From Myxococcus stipitatus (GTDB lineage: Bacteria > Myxococcota > Myxococcia > Myxococcales > Myxococcaceae), in NCBI RefSeq assembly GCF_037414475.1, contig NZ_CP147913.1, positions 9,806,501 to 9,870,500 of the forward strand: a stretch of DNA of 64,000 nucleotides. The letters run 5' to 3'. The translations under genes were made by a program, and so were the position numbers. Below are positions 27,619 to 36,263 of the stretch, piece after piece. The notes beneath the pieces were generated by a model. That model was given only the letters and a program-made list of their open reading frames with translations. It was not told the DNA's origin and searched no databases. How positions within the stretch are numbered: the stretch's first letter is position 1; the number at the start of each line of letters is the position of its first letter.

Positions 27619-27635
27619 GACACAGACTCTGTGTC
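27619..27635. promoter_or_regulatory. 17-bp palindrome upstream of the giant oxidase
   Basis: GACACAGACTCTGTGTC is perfectly palindromic around one central base and lies 93 bp before GTG 27728. A further TGTGT half-site adjoins it on the right, and GAGACAC adjoins it on the left. It is a good candidate for the operator of the oxidase operon, perhaps bound by the response regulator at 39.2-39.9 kb; that pairing is a guess. Confidence 0.45.
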
Positions 27636-27727
27636 TGTGTTTCGTGAGAAGTCTCTCAGAAACACACAAGTCAAACTTGGCAGATTAATCAGGAAATCGC
27701 TCTCACCGGGGCGATACAGGGGGAAGT

Positions 27728-30700
27728 GTGTCTTCAACCGAGAAACGACCTCGACCGGGGGCGTCACCGCCCGCTGGGGGCCGCGTCGCGCGCATGTTCG
27801 GGCGCTCCATCCTGGTGGCCGCGCTGGCCTCCAGCATTTCCTGTCAGCAAGACGGCGCGACACCCACCGCGCGAGGGACTCCGGGAACGGAGCCCATGGC
27901 GCCCACCCCGACGGAGAAGGTGGTCTCCGCGCCAGAGACGTTCGCGGAGCCGGTCTGCGCGCAGACCATCCACGCGGAGGTCGTGGCCCTGGACCAGGTC
28001 TACACCTACAACCGCCTGGGCTCCTTCAACCCCACGGGGATGATCTACGCCCTCATGGAGGACGTGGAGGCCATCACCCCCAAGAGCCCCATCGGGCCTG
28101 GGAACGTGCGGCTCAAGGCGAACAAGCGCCCTCGCCCGCTCACGCTGCGCGCCAACGTGGGCGACTGCCTCCACGTGAAGTTCACCAACTGGCTTGCGCC
28201 GACGCGCTCGGCGATTCCCAGCCCCAGCCAGTCCCAGCCGGGTCCCCTCACGGGAGGCAGCTCCTCGCTCAACAGCTTCCTGCGAAAGGCGCTGCCCCTC
28301 TGGGTGTGGACGCCCACGTATGACCGCGTCCTCTCGTACATCAACCAGAAGCCGGCAGGGGGCCGCTGGTTCGCGGTGGGCGAAGACAAGGAGGTGGAGG
28401 ACGACCACCGCGACAACTCCCCCGCGACGCGCCACGCCTCGCTCCACATCCAGGGCTTGCAGTACCGGAACATCCTCGCGGACGGCGCCAACGCCGGCAA
28501 CAACCCCAGCAGCCTGGTGCCCTCGGGCGGGGTGATTGATTACGAGTGGTATGCCGACCACGAGGGGACCTTCTTCTTCTACAGCATGGGCGCCTCGTTC
28601 GGCGGCCAGGGCGACGGTGGCTCCACAGCACAGGGCCTCTTCGGCGCCGTCAACGTCGAGCCCACGGGCAGCACCTGGTACCGCTCCAAGGTGAGCAACG
28701 CGGTGCTCAAGGCCGTCACCACCGGCACCAACCCGGATGGCACGCCGCTCATCGACTACGACAAGCTGGACGCGGATGGGCGGCCGTACCTGGCCATCCT
28801 CGACAAGTCCAACACCATCCGCCACGGAGACCTGGAGGCCATCATCACCGGCTACAAGCGCACGGTGATGGGCACCAGCACGTCCATCGACCAGGGACAC
28901 TTCCGCGAACTCACCGCCATCTACCACGACGAAATCAAGGCGGTTCAGGCCTTCGACGAGCTCGAGTGGAACCCCACTTTCCACAGCGTCCGCGACGGCT
29001 TCGGCATCAACTACGGCGTGGCGGGACTGGGCGCGGAGCTCATCGCCAACCGCGCGCACATCGGTCCCACCAAGGAGTGCGTGAACTGCGAATACGAGGA
29101 GTTCTTCCTCGAGTCGTGGGCCAACGGCGACCCGGCGATGAACGTGGAGCAGGACGGCCTGGGCAAGCCCGTGGCCGCGCTCTATCCGGATGACCCGTCC
29201 AACGTGCACCACAGCTACCTGGGAGACCCGGTGCGCATCCGCAACATCCACGCGGGCCCGGCGGAGACCCACGTCTTCCACCTCCACGCGCACCAGTGGA
29301 AGTACTCGCCCAGCGTCGACGACTCCAATTACCTGGACTCGCAGACGGTCGGCCCGGGCTCGGCCTTCACCTACGACGTCAACTTCGGTGGCTCCGGCAA
29401 CCGCAACCTCACCGCGGGCGACTCCATCCACCACTGCCACCTGTATCCCCACTTCGCGCAAGGCATGTGGGCGCTGTGGCGCGTGCACGATGTGTTCGAG
29501 GCCGGCTCCAAGGACCGCCGGCTCCCTGACCCTGAAATCGCGGACGGCACGCCCAACCCCGCCGTCATCCCCATTCCCCAGCGGGCCATGCCGCCCATGC
29601 CCACGTACGCGGACTCGACGGTGATGACGCCCTCGGGCCCCATGACGCGGCCCGCGTTCCCGGGGTTCCCCTTCTACATCCCCGGCATGAAGGGACGCCG
29701 CGCGCCGCAGCCGCCGCTCGACCTGGAGTTCGATGGTGGCCTGCCGCGCCACATCGTCACCAGCGCGGTGGGACCGGTGGCCTACGGGCTCTCCGGGCGC
29801 TTCGACGTGGACCCGACGGCGCTCAACATCAAGCTGCTGCCCCACGACGGAACCCCGACGGAGAAGAAGGCCATGGCCTTCCACGCCGGCGATTTCCCCA
29901 GCGCCATCGGGGCCACGGCGCCCACCATCGTCCCGCTCCACAATGACCCGGCATTCGGCGAGGTCGTGAAGTACTACCCCGCGTACACGCCGCTGGGCGG
30001 CACGGGGAAGTTCCTGGTCAACGGCCGCAAGCCCGTGCCGGGAGCCCCCTTCGCGGACCCGTGTCCGGCGCGCACCACCCAGCGCAACTACCGCGCGGCC
30101 TATCTGCAGATCGCCATGCAGCGAATCAACCGCGCCGGATGGCATGACCCGCAGGCCCGGCTGATGGTGCTCAACGAGGACGTGGAGGCGACCCAGGATG
30201 CTCGGCGCCCTCCCGAGCCCTTCTTCTTCCGTGCCGAGTCAGGTGAGTGCATCAACTTCTACGCCACCAACCTCATCCCCGCGCACCTGGCGCCGGATGA
30301 CTTCCAGATCTACACGCCCACCGACGTCATCGGTCAGCACATCCATCTGGTGAAGTTCGACGTGATGGCGTCCGATGGCGCGGGCAACGGCTGGAACTAC
30401 GAGGACGGCACGCTGTCCGCGGAGACGGTGGCGGACCGCATCCGGCTGGCCAACAAGGCCGGCGGCGCCTTCGCGGCCGATGGCAACGTCAGCGAGTCGG
30501 GTCCTCGCGTGACGCTGACCGCGCCCGCATCCCACCCCCGCATCCGCCGCGCGCCCGGCACCGCGCAGACCACCGTGCAGCGGTGGTGGGCGGACCCGCT
30601 CCTCAGCAAGGCGGGCAAGGACCACTCGCTGGAGACCGTCTTCACCCACGACCACTTCGGCCCGTCGTCGCATCAGCAGCACGGCTTCTACGGCGCGCTC

Positions 30701-33064
30701 ATCGTCGAGCCCCGCGGCTCCAAGTGGAGGGACCCTCGCACGGGCGTCTACTTCGGCTCGCGCCTGGCGGACGGAGGCCCGACGAGCTGGCGCGCGGACG
30801 TCATCACGGCCAACCCCGCCAACAGCTTCCGCGAGTTCGCGCTCGCGTTCGCGGACTACGTGCCCCTCTATGACGAGTGTGGGCAGCCGGTGAACCCGCC
30901 CAACTACAAGGAGACGAAGCTGCCCTACGCGGTGGACTTCGAGTCCGTGCCCATGCCGGAGGCCATCAGCGCGGCGGACCCGGGCGGCATGACGGTCAAC
31001 TACCACAACGAGCCCATCCCCCATCGCATCTCCAGCCGCGTGAGCTGCTCGAGCCGCGTGCACCGCGAGGGGCCCCGCGGAGAGATGGCCAACGTGTTCC
31101 GCTCGGACATCCACGGCGACCCATACACGCCGCTGATGACGGGCTACCAGGGCGACAACATCCGCATCCGGCTCATCCAGGGCGCGCAGGAGGAGCAGCA
31201 CTCGTTCACCCTGCACGGCAACAAGTGGCTCAAGGAGATGCATGACCCGGACAGCGGCTACTACAACGCCCAGGCCATCGGCATCTCCGAGCACTTCGAG
31301 TTCAACCTGACCGGAGGCCTGCCTCAAATCATCGGTCCGTACGAGACGGCGGACTACATGTACATGAGCGCGTCCAACGGCGACCTGTGGAACGGCGTGT
31401 GGGGCATCCTCCGCACGTACAAGGACAAGCAGCGCGGCCTGCGCTCGTTGGCGGACGTGGCGCTGCTCGCCGCGGATGAGAATCCCAAGCTGGAGCCCGT
31501 GCTCTCAGCGGGCGCCGTCGCGGGACAGACCCAGCCCTATCCGCCGCTCCAGCTCATCGACCTGCCCGAGGAGGCGGGCCTGAAGGTGCTGGACCCGGAG
31601 AAGGAGACCGACACCGTCCAGGACTCGTACGAGGTGGACGAAGCGGGCCAGAAGTTGAAGCAGCGCACCGTCGAGCACTTCATGGCGGACCGCGACGGGA
31701 TGATGCGCATCGACAAGGAGATGGTGCTCAAGTACGAGGCGCTCAACTGGTTCGGCATCAAGCCCATCAAGACGGACTCATGTCCGGTAGGTGCTCCGGT
31801 GCGGCTGTACCGGGTCTCCGCCATCGACGCGAAGAGCTGGTTGCCGGGCAAGCGGCTCGTCTACAACGACACGCACGACATCTACGACCCGGACGCCATC
31901 ATCTTCGCCCAGGACTCGCACCTGGCGGCGCTGAAGGCCGGCACACGCAGGCCGGAGCCCCTCATCCTCCGGGCCAACTCGGGTGATTGCGTGCAGGTCA
32001 TCCTGACCAACCGGCTGCCCGCCACGCCCATGTCGAAGTCGGATGTCTGGGCGCACCACTCCGCCATCACTCCGTACTTCAACGTCAACCAGGTGCGGAT
32101 GTCGAACCACGTGTCGCTGCATCCCCAGCTCGTCAACTACGACGTGAACGTGGACGACGGCGCCAACGTGGGCCTCAACGCCGTGCAGACGGTGCCGCCC
32201 GGCAAGTCGCGCACGTATCGCTGGTACGCCGGTGAGTTCAAGAGCTCGCCGTTCAGGACACCGCTCCCCTGGGGCCGCAGGACCCCCATGGAGTTGGGCA
32301 TCGTCAACCTCCGCAACATGGCGGACGTGGTGAACCACGGCATGCACGGCGCCATCGGCGCGCTCATCATCGAGCCGCTCAATGCCATCTGGACCACCGA
32401 CCCCGGAACGGAGGCCCAGGCCTACGTCAAGTACCCGGGGCCGACCGGCGAGCAGGAGACGTTCCGTGAGTTCGTCGCGCTCTTCCAGGACGACCTGGGT
32501 CTGCACAGCGGGCGCCCGGAGTACTGGGACACGGACGGGTTGAACAGCGGCACCGCGCTGCGCAACACGGCCGGCATCGACGACTCGCAGGACACCGGCC
32601 AGAAGGGCTTCAACTACCGCACCGAGCCGCTGTGGGCCCGGCTGGGGGTGCCGCCGCAGACCAGTCCCGAGGCCGTCAACGACTTCGACCTGGCGAACAC
32701 CCTCAGCTCCGGGACGCATGGAGACCCGGCCACGCCGGTGTTCACCGCGCAGGTGAACGACAAGCTGCGCTGGCGCTTCGGCCATCCGTCCGGCCACTCG
32801 CGGCAGCACGCCATCTCGATTCATGGCGCGGAGTGGTACCGCAACCCGTGGATGGCGGGAGCGCAGTCGCGGGTGATGGGCCCCAACCCCTCGTCGCCCG
32901 TCATCTCCACGCAGGGCGGCGCATCGGTGATGCAGTCGTACACGATGATTCCCGAGTACGGCGCCGGAGGCGCGTTCAGCGTCCGAGGCGACTACGTCTA
33001 CCGCGACCACTCCAGCTTCCTGTGGAGCCACGGCGGTCTGTGGGGCGTGTACCGGGTGCAGTAG
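27728..33064 (+). CDS. Giant multicopper oxidase (1778 aa), MnxG/MofA-like
   Basis: GTG 27728 with AGGGGGA upstream; ATG 27794 is an alternative directly before a hydrophobic export segment ending in SISC, possibly a lipoprotein. The protein is built from three large units. Each opens with the same kind of strand: LTLRANVGDC (about 138), FFRAESGEC (about 832) and LILRANSGDC (about 1412). Each holds at least two cupredoxin-like folds. Only the first unit has a canonical copper centre: HVFHLHAHQW and HHCHLYPHFAQGM (HCH at 569-571), which supply trinuclear and type 1 ligands including Cys570 and an axial Met. The second has THDHFGPSSHQQHGFYG and HSFTLHGNKW; the third NHGMHGAIG and RQHAISIHGAEW. 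The size and the HDHFxPSxHQQHG motif recall manganese-oxidising MnxG/MofA proteins. The substrate is unproven. Confidence 0.85.
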   Translation: MSSTEKRPRPGASPPAGGRVARMFGRSILVAALASSISCQQDGATPTARGTPGTEPMAPTPTEKVVSAPETFAEPVCAQTIHAEVVALDQVYTYNRLGSFNPTGMIYALMEDVEAITPKSPIGPGNVRLKANKRPRPLTLRANVGDCLHVKFTNWLAPTRSAIPSPSQSQPGPLTGGSSSLNSFLRKALPLWVWTPTYDRVLSYINQKPAGGRWFAVGEDKEVEDDHRDNSPATRHASLHIQGLQYRNILADGANAGNNPSSLVPSGGVIDYEWYADHEGTFFFYSMGASFGGQGDGGSTAQGLFGAVNVEPTGSTWYRSKVSNAVLKAVTTGTNPDGTPLIDYDKLDADGRPYLAILDKSNTIRHGDLEAIITGYKRTVMGTSTSIDQGHFRELTAIYHDEIKAVQAFDELEWNPTFHSVRDGFGINYGVAGLGAELIANRAHIGPTKECVNCEYEEFFLESWANGDPAMNVEQDGLGKPVAALYPDDPSNVHHSYLGDPVRIRNIHAGPAETHVFHLHAHQWKYSPSVDDSNYLDSQTVGPGSAFTYDVNFGGSGNRNLTAGDSIHHCHLYPHFAQGMWALWRVHDVFEAGSKDRRLPDPEIADGTPNPAVIPIPQRAMPPMPTYADSTVMTPSGPMTRPAFPGFPFYIPGMKGRRAPQPPLDLEFDGGLPRHIVTSAVGPVAYGLSGRFDVDPTALNIKLLPHDGTPTEKKAMAFHAGDFPSAIGATAPTIVPLHNDPAFGEVVKYYPAYTPLGGTGKFLVNGRKPVPGAPFADPCPARTTQRNYRAAYLQIAMQRINRAGWHDPQARLMVLNEDVEATQDARRPPEPFFFRAESGECINFYATNLIPAHLAPDDFQIYTPTDVIGQHIHLVKFDVMASDGAGNGWNYEDGTLSAETVADRIRLANKAGGAFAADGNVSESGPRVTLTAPASHPRIRRAPGTAQTTVQRWWADPLLSKAGKDHSLETVFTHDHFGPSSHQQHGFYGALIVEPRGSKWRDPRTGVYFGSRLADGGPTSWRADVITANPANSFREFALAFADYVPLYDECGQPVNPPNYKETKLPYAVDFESVPMPEAISAADPGGMTVNYHNEPIPHRISSRVSCSSRVHREGPRGEMANVFRSDIHGDPYTPLMTGYQGDNIRIRLIQGAQEEQHSFTLHGNKWLKEMHDPDSGYYNAQAIGISEHFEFNLTGGLPQIIGPYETADYMYMSASNGDLWNGVWGILRTYKDKQRGLRSLADVALLAADENPKLEPVLSAGAVAGQTQPYPPLQLIDLPEEAGLKVLDPEKETDTVQDSYEVDEAGQKLKQRTVEHFMADRDGMMRIDKEMVLKYEALNWFGIKPIKTDSCPVGAPVRLYRVSAIDAKSWLPGKRLVYNDTHDIYDPDAIIFAQDSHLAALKAGTRRPEPLILRANSGDCVQVILTNRLPATPMSKSDVWAHHSAITPYFNVNQVRMSNHVSLHPQLVNYDVNVDDGANVGLNAVQTVPPGKSRTYRWYAGEFKSSPFRTPLPWGRRTPMELGIVNLRNMADVVNHGMHGAIGALIIEPLNAIWTTDPGTEAQAYVKYPGPTGEQETFREFVALFQDDLGLHSGRPEYWDTDGLNSGTALRNTAGIDDSQDTGQKGFNYRTEPLWARLGVPPQTSPEAVNDFDLANTLSSGTHGDPATPVFTAQVNDKLRWRFGHPSGHSRQHAISIHGAEWYRNPWMAGAQSRVMGPNPSSPVISTQGGASVMQSYTMIPEYGAGGAFSVRGDYVYRDHSSFLWSHGGLWGVYRVQ

Positions 33065-33079
33065 CCATGACGTAGCACC

Positions 33080-33125
33080 GGGGCGGCGCGACTCGATGCG
33101 GGCCGCGCCGCCCCTTCCCTTCTTT
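33080..33125 (+). terminator. Intrinsic terminator after the giant oxidase
   Basis: GGGGCGGCGCG (33080-33090) pairs perfectly with CGCGCCGCCCC (33104-33114), followed by a pyrimidine-rich TTCCCTTCTTT tract. It lies 15 bp after the oxidase stop and before the propeller gene, so expression of the downstream genes may depend on read-through or a separate promoter. Confidence 0.75.
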
Positions 33126-33146
33126 CTCCAGGACGCACTTCGCACC

Positions 33147-35135
33147 ATGCGCAAGAGCCACGTCATCCTCGCCACGGGCTTGCTCTTCGTGGGAGCCCTC
33201 GCCGCCCTCGGATGGAGGTTCCGTCCGCGCGAGCAGCGGCCCTCGCCTTCCGAAACCCCGCCGCCCCTCGTCACCGCGCCCCCTGTCTCCACCGAGCGCG
33301 AAGGTGTCCAGGTGCGCTTCGACCTTTCGCTTCGCCCGCGCCCATTGGAGGCCGCCGCGGGCGCTCCTCTTCAAGGCATCGCGCGCTTCGCCCTCACCGA
33401 CGCGAAGAGCGGGGCCCCGCTCCAAGGGCGGCGCGTGCTGGGGTGGATGTCCCTTCGCGCGCCGGACTCGGGCCCGTTGGACGACGCGGCCTGCAAGGAG
33501 CGCGTGAAGACCTATCTGGGCGGCCTGCTGGCGGCGCGCGCGGAGGTGGACCTGAACACCTACTGGTTCCTCACGCTCAACCACGACCAGTCGCTGTCCG
33601 TCATCAATCCGCAGATCGCCTTCGACCGCACCAAGCTGCACAGCCTGGTCTCCGTGGGTGGCGAGGTCGCGGACTGGGCCATGTTGAAGGACCGCTCCGC
33701 GCTCTATGTCACCGTGCCCTCCGGCAACAGCGTGTCCGTGGTGGACCTGGAGCGCTTCCTCGCGACGCGAACGGTGCGCGTGGGTCAGCGCCCGAGCCGC
33801 GTCGTGGTGGCGCCCGATGGACGGACCGCCTGGGTGAGCAACGACGCGGATGGCACGGTGAGCGTCATCGACACCACGGCCCACGCGGAGCTCGCCTCGC
33901 TCAAGGTCGGCGATGGCCAGCACGAGGTGGCCTTCTCCGATGAGGGCCGCACCGCCTGGCTCACCAGCACGGAGGACGAGGTGCTCACGGCCGTGGATGT
34001 GGCCTCGCGAGAGGTCCTCGGCACCGTGACGGTGGGGGCGGGCGCGGGGGATGTGGCGTGGAGCCCGGTGGCTCGCGCCGTGTTCGTGGTCCAGCCCCGC
34101 TCTCACGAGGTGCTGCTGGTGGACCCGGCGCGGCGCGAGGTGTCGCATCGCATCACCGTGAAGCCGGGCCCCGTCGCGCTGCGGTTCGACCGCACGGGCC
34201 GCTGGGCCTTCCTCCTGCATCCCAAGGAGGGAGAGGTGGACATCATCGACGCCGCGCGAGGCCAGGTGGCGCACACGTTGACCGGGTTCGCGGCGCCGGA
34301 CTCCGTGACGTTCACGGACGCGTTCGCCTACGTGCGCAACACCACCAGCGGGCGCGTGTCCCTGGTGGAGCTGAGCACGCTGGAGGGGACGGGGAAGGCC
34401 TCGGTCATCAACGTGACGATGGGCCAGCACGCGCCCTCGGAGGCTCGAGACCTGGGCCGCTCGGACCCCATCGCCGCGCTGCCCGAGGGCAATGGCGTCA
34501 TCGTCGCGGGCACCGCGGACCGCGCCCTCTATCTCTACCAGGAGGGGATGATGGCCCCGCGAGGCACGCACCTGAACTACGGCCGCGAGCCTCGCGCGGT
34601 GATGGTGCTGGACCGCTCGCTGCGCGAAGTGGAGTCCGGTGTCTACTCCACGCAGACCCTGGTGCGGGAGAACGGCACCTATGACGTGGCGTTCCTCCTC
34701 GACAGCCCTCGCGCCATCGTCTGCATGGAGTGGAAGGTGGGCGGTGTCCCCGAGGACGCGGCGCTCACGAAGAAGCTCTCGCTGACGCTCACGCCCCGGT
34801 TCGACCCCAAGGCCGTGCTCACGGCGGGCGCCACGACGCCCCTCCGCTTCAAGCTGGAGCCCACGCCCGGAATGGGCGCCCAGCCCGTGATGCCCGAGGA
34901 GGTGCGGGTCCTGATGTTCAAGAAGCCTGGCACCTGGCAGTCGCGCACCGAGCCGCGGCTCACGGCGGAGGGCGACCTCGAGGTCGACTTCACGCCGCCG
35001 TCGCCGGGCCAGTACAAGTTCGTGGTGGGCGTCGAGAGCCGGAACATCGACCTGGGCCGTCTGCCTCACTTCACGCTGAGCGTCGTCGAGGCACCCGCCT
35101 CCGCGACCGCGTCCGCCTCCGAGGTCCACCGATGA
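33147..35135 (+). CDS. Membrane-anchored YVTN-type beta-propeller protein
   Basis: 662 residues from ATG 33147. An N-terminal membrane anchor (about 6-22) precedes a Pro-rich linker. Residues about 150-440 form a beta-propeller of roughly 40-residue blades with the surface-protein/cytochrome d1-like pattern (VTVPSGNSVSVVDLERF, AWVSNDADGTVSVIDTTAHAEL, AWLTSTEDEVLTAVDVA, VFVVQPRSHEVLLVDPA). The last 120 residues look like an Ig-like or FixH-like beta-sandwich (VMPEEVRVLMFKKPGTWQSR). There is no heme-binding motif. Its stop overlaps the ATG of the SCO gene (35132-35135). It may dock the oxidase with electron carriers or bind copper; this is inferred from context. Confidence 0.82.
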   Translation: MRKSHVILATGLLFVGALAALGWRFRPREQRPSPSETPPPLVTAPPVSTEREGVQVRFDLSLRPRPLEAAAGAPLQGIARFALTDAKSGAPLQGRRVLGWMSLRAPDSGPLDDAACKERVKTYLGGLLAARAEVDLNTYWFLTLNHDQSLSVINPQIAFDRTKLHSLVSVGGEVADWAMLKDRSALYVTVPSGNSVSVVDLERFLATRTVRVGQRPSRVVVAPDGRTAWVSNDADGTVSVIDTTAHAELASLKVGDGQHEVAFSDEGRTAWLTSTEDEVLTAVDVASREVLGTVTVGAGAGDVAWSPVARAVFVVQPRSHEVLLVDPARREVSHRITVKPGPVALRFDRTGRWAFLLHPKEGEVDIIDAARGQVAHTLTGFAAPDSVTFTDAFAYVRNTTSGRVSLVELSTLEGTGKASVINVTMGQHAPSEARDLGRSDPIAALPEGNGVIVAGTADRALYLYQEGMMAPRGTHLNYGREPRAVMVLDRSLREVESGVYSTQTLVRENGTYDVAFLLDSPRAIVCMEWKVGGVPEDAALTKKLSLTLTPRFDPKAVLTAGATTPLRFKLEPTPGMGAQPVMPEEVRVLMFKKPGTWQSRTEPRLTAEGDLEVDFTPPSPGQYKFVVGVESRNIDLGRLPHFTLSVVEAPASATASASEVHR

Positions 35136-36259
35136 AGCCCCGCATGTTGTCCCGCTGGAAGTCCGTCGTCCTGGTGCTGCTCGCCATCGCCTGGCGCCCC
35201 GCGCTCGCCGCGGATGCGGTGGTCGTCCCCGTCCCCAAGGCCAGCACGTCCCTGGACATCGAGGTGCCGGACGTGGAGTTGGTGGACCAGACGGGCCGCG
35301 CCGTGAAGCTGTGGACGGACCTGGTGCGAGGCCAGACCGTGGCCATCAACTTCATCTTCACGCGCTGCAAGACCATCTGCTCACCGATGACCGCGACGCT
35401 GGCGCGCGTGCAGAAGGACCTGGGGCCGGGAAGCAACGTGCGCTTCATCTCCATCACCCTCGACGTGGCGAATGACACGCCCGAGCGGATGGCGAAGTTC
35501 GCCGAGCCCTTCAAGCCCGGCCCCGGCTGGTCCTTCCTCACGGGCGAGCCCGCGAAGGTGAAGCAGGCCCTGGTGGCGCTCGGGGGCTATGTGCCGGACA
35601 AGGAGGCGCACCGCCCCACCGTGCTCGTGGGCAATGCCGTATCGAACACCTGGACACGCGTGGATGGGTTGGGCAGTCCCAGCACCATCCTCGCCGCCGT
35701 GCGCGAGGTCCAGGCGGCCTCCGCGGGCCCGTCCGAGCTGGAGAGCCAGGAGCGCGACGCTCGCGCACAGGACGCCGCCTCCGCGCGGTACTTCACCAAC
35801 ACGGAGCTGGTGGACCAGCATGGCAAGACGCATCGCTTCTACGAGGACCTGGTGCGCGGAAGGAAGGTGCTCATCAACTTCGCCTTCACCTCGTGCAAGG
35901 GCGCGTGCTCTCCCATCACGAAGCACCTGGCGCAGGTGCAGGAGAAGCTCGGCGGGCGCGTGGGCAAGGACATCACGATGATCACCCTCTCGGTGGACCC
36001 CGCCAACGACACCCCCAAGAGCCTGGGGACCTTCACCCAGAAGATGGGCGTCAAGCCGGGTTGGTACTTCCTCACGGGTGCTCGGGAGAACATCTCCCTC
36101 GTGCTCAAGAAGCTGGGGGGCTACGTGGACGACCCGGATGCCCACAACACCACGCTGCTCATCGGCGACGCGGCCACGGGCATGTGGGTGAAGTCCCCCG
36201 CGATGGCTCGCGTGGAGAACATCGTCTACGCCGTCGAGCACCTGAACGACCCGAGGTGA
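35132..36259 (+). CDS. Tandem SCO1/SenC copper-chaperone protein
   Basis: 375 residues with an export signal (cleavage near PALA, about 26) and two complete SCO-type thioredoxin folds in one chain. Domain 1 has CKTIC (Cys79, Cys83) and the distal His160; domain 2 has CKGAC (Cys255, Cys259) and His338. SCO proteins deliver copper or reduce thiols during assembly of copper enzymes, usually as one domain. Two intact sites suggest loading of a multi-copper client, and the 1778-residue oxidase two genes upstream is the obvious candidate. ATGA-coupled to the propeller gene. Confidence 0.92.
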   Translation: MKPRMLSRWKSVVLVLLAIAWRPALAADAVVVPVPKASTSLDIEVPDVELVDQTGRAVKLWTDLVRGQTVAINFIFTRCKTICSPMTATLARVQKDLGPGSNVRFISITLDVANDTPERMAKFAEPFKPGPGWSFLTGEPAKVKQALVALGGYVPDKEAHRPTVLVGNAVSNTWTRVDGLGSPSTILAAVREVQAASAGPSELESQERDARAQDAASARYFTNTELVDQHGKTHRFYEDLVRGRKVLINFAFTSCKGACSPITKHLAQVQEKLGGRVGKDITMITLSVDPANDTPKSLGTFTQKMGVKPGWYFLTGARENISLVLKKLGGYVDDPDAHNTTLLIGDAATGMWVKSPAMARVENIVYAVEHLNDPR

Positions 36260-36263
36260 TTCG

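Larger units (their letters stand above)
27315..27727. promoter_or_regulatory. Divergent low-GC regulatory region, 413 bp
   Basis: This separates the amidohydrolase-fusion lipoprotein from the giant oxidase and must hold both promoters. It is strikingly A/T-rich for this genome; 27361-27420 has 24 G/C in 60 bases by my count. It carries two perfect palindromes (27464-27477 and 27619-27635) listed separately. I could not choose a convincing -35/-10 pair for either gene. Confidence 0.7.

Noticed and set aside
27660..27727. Promoter for the giant oxidase around GATTAATCAGG
   Set aside because: No acceptable -35 element at a 16-19 bp spacing, so I did not list it as a promoter.
27764..30145. 793-codon minus-strand frame opposite the giant oxidase
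   Set aside because: Composition is Arg/Val/Gly/His-rich antisense; the oxidase frame has clear copper motifs on the plus strand.
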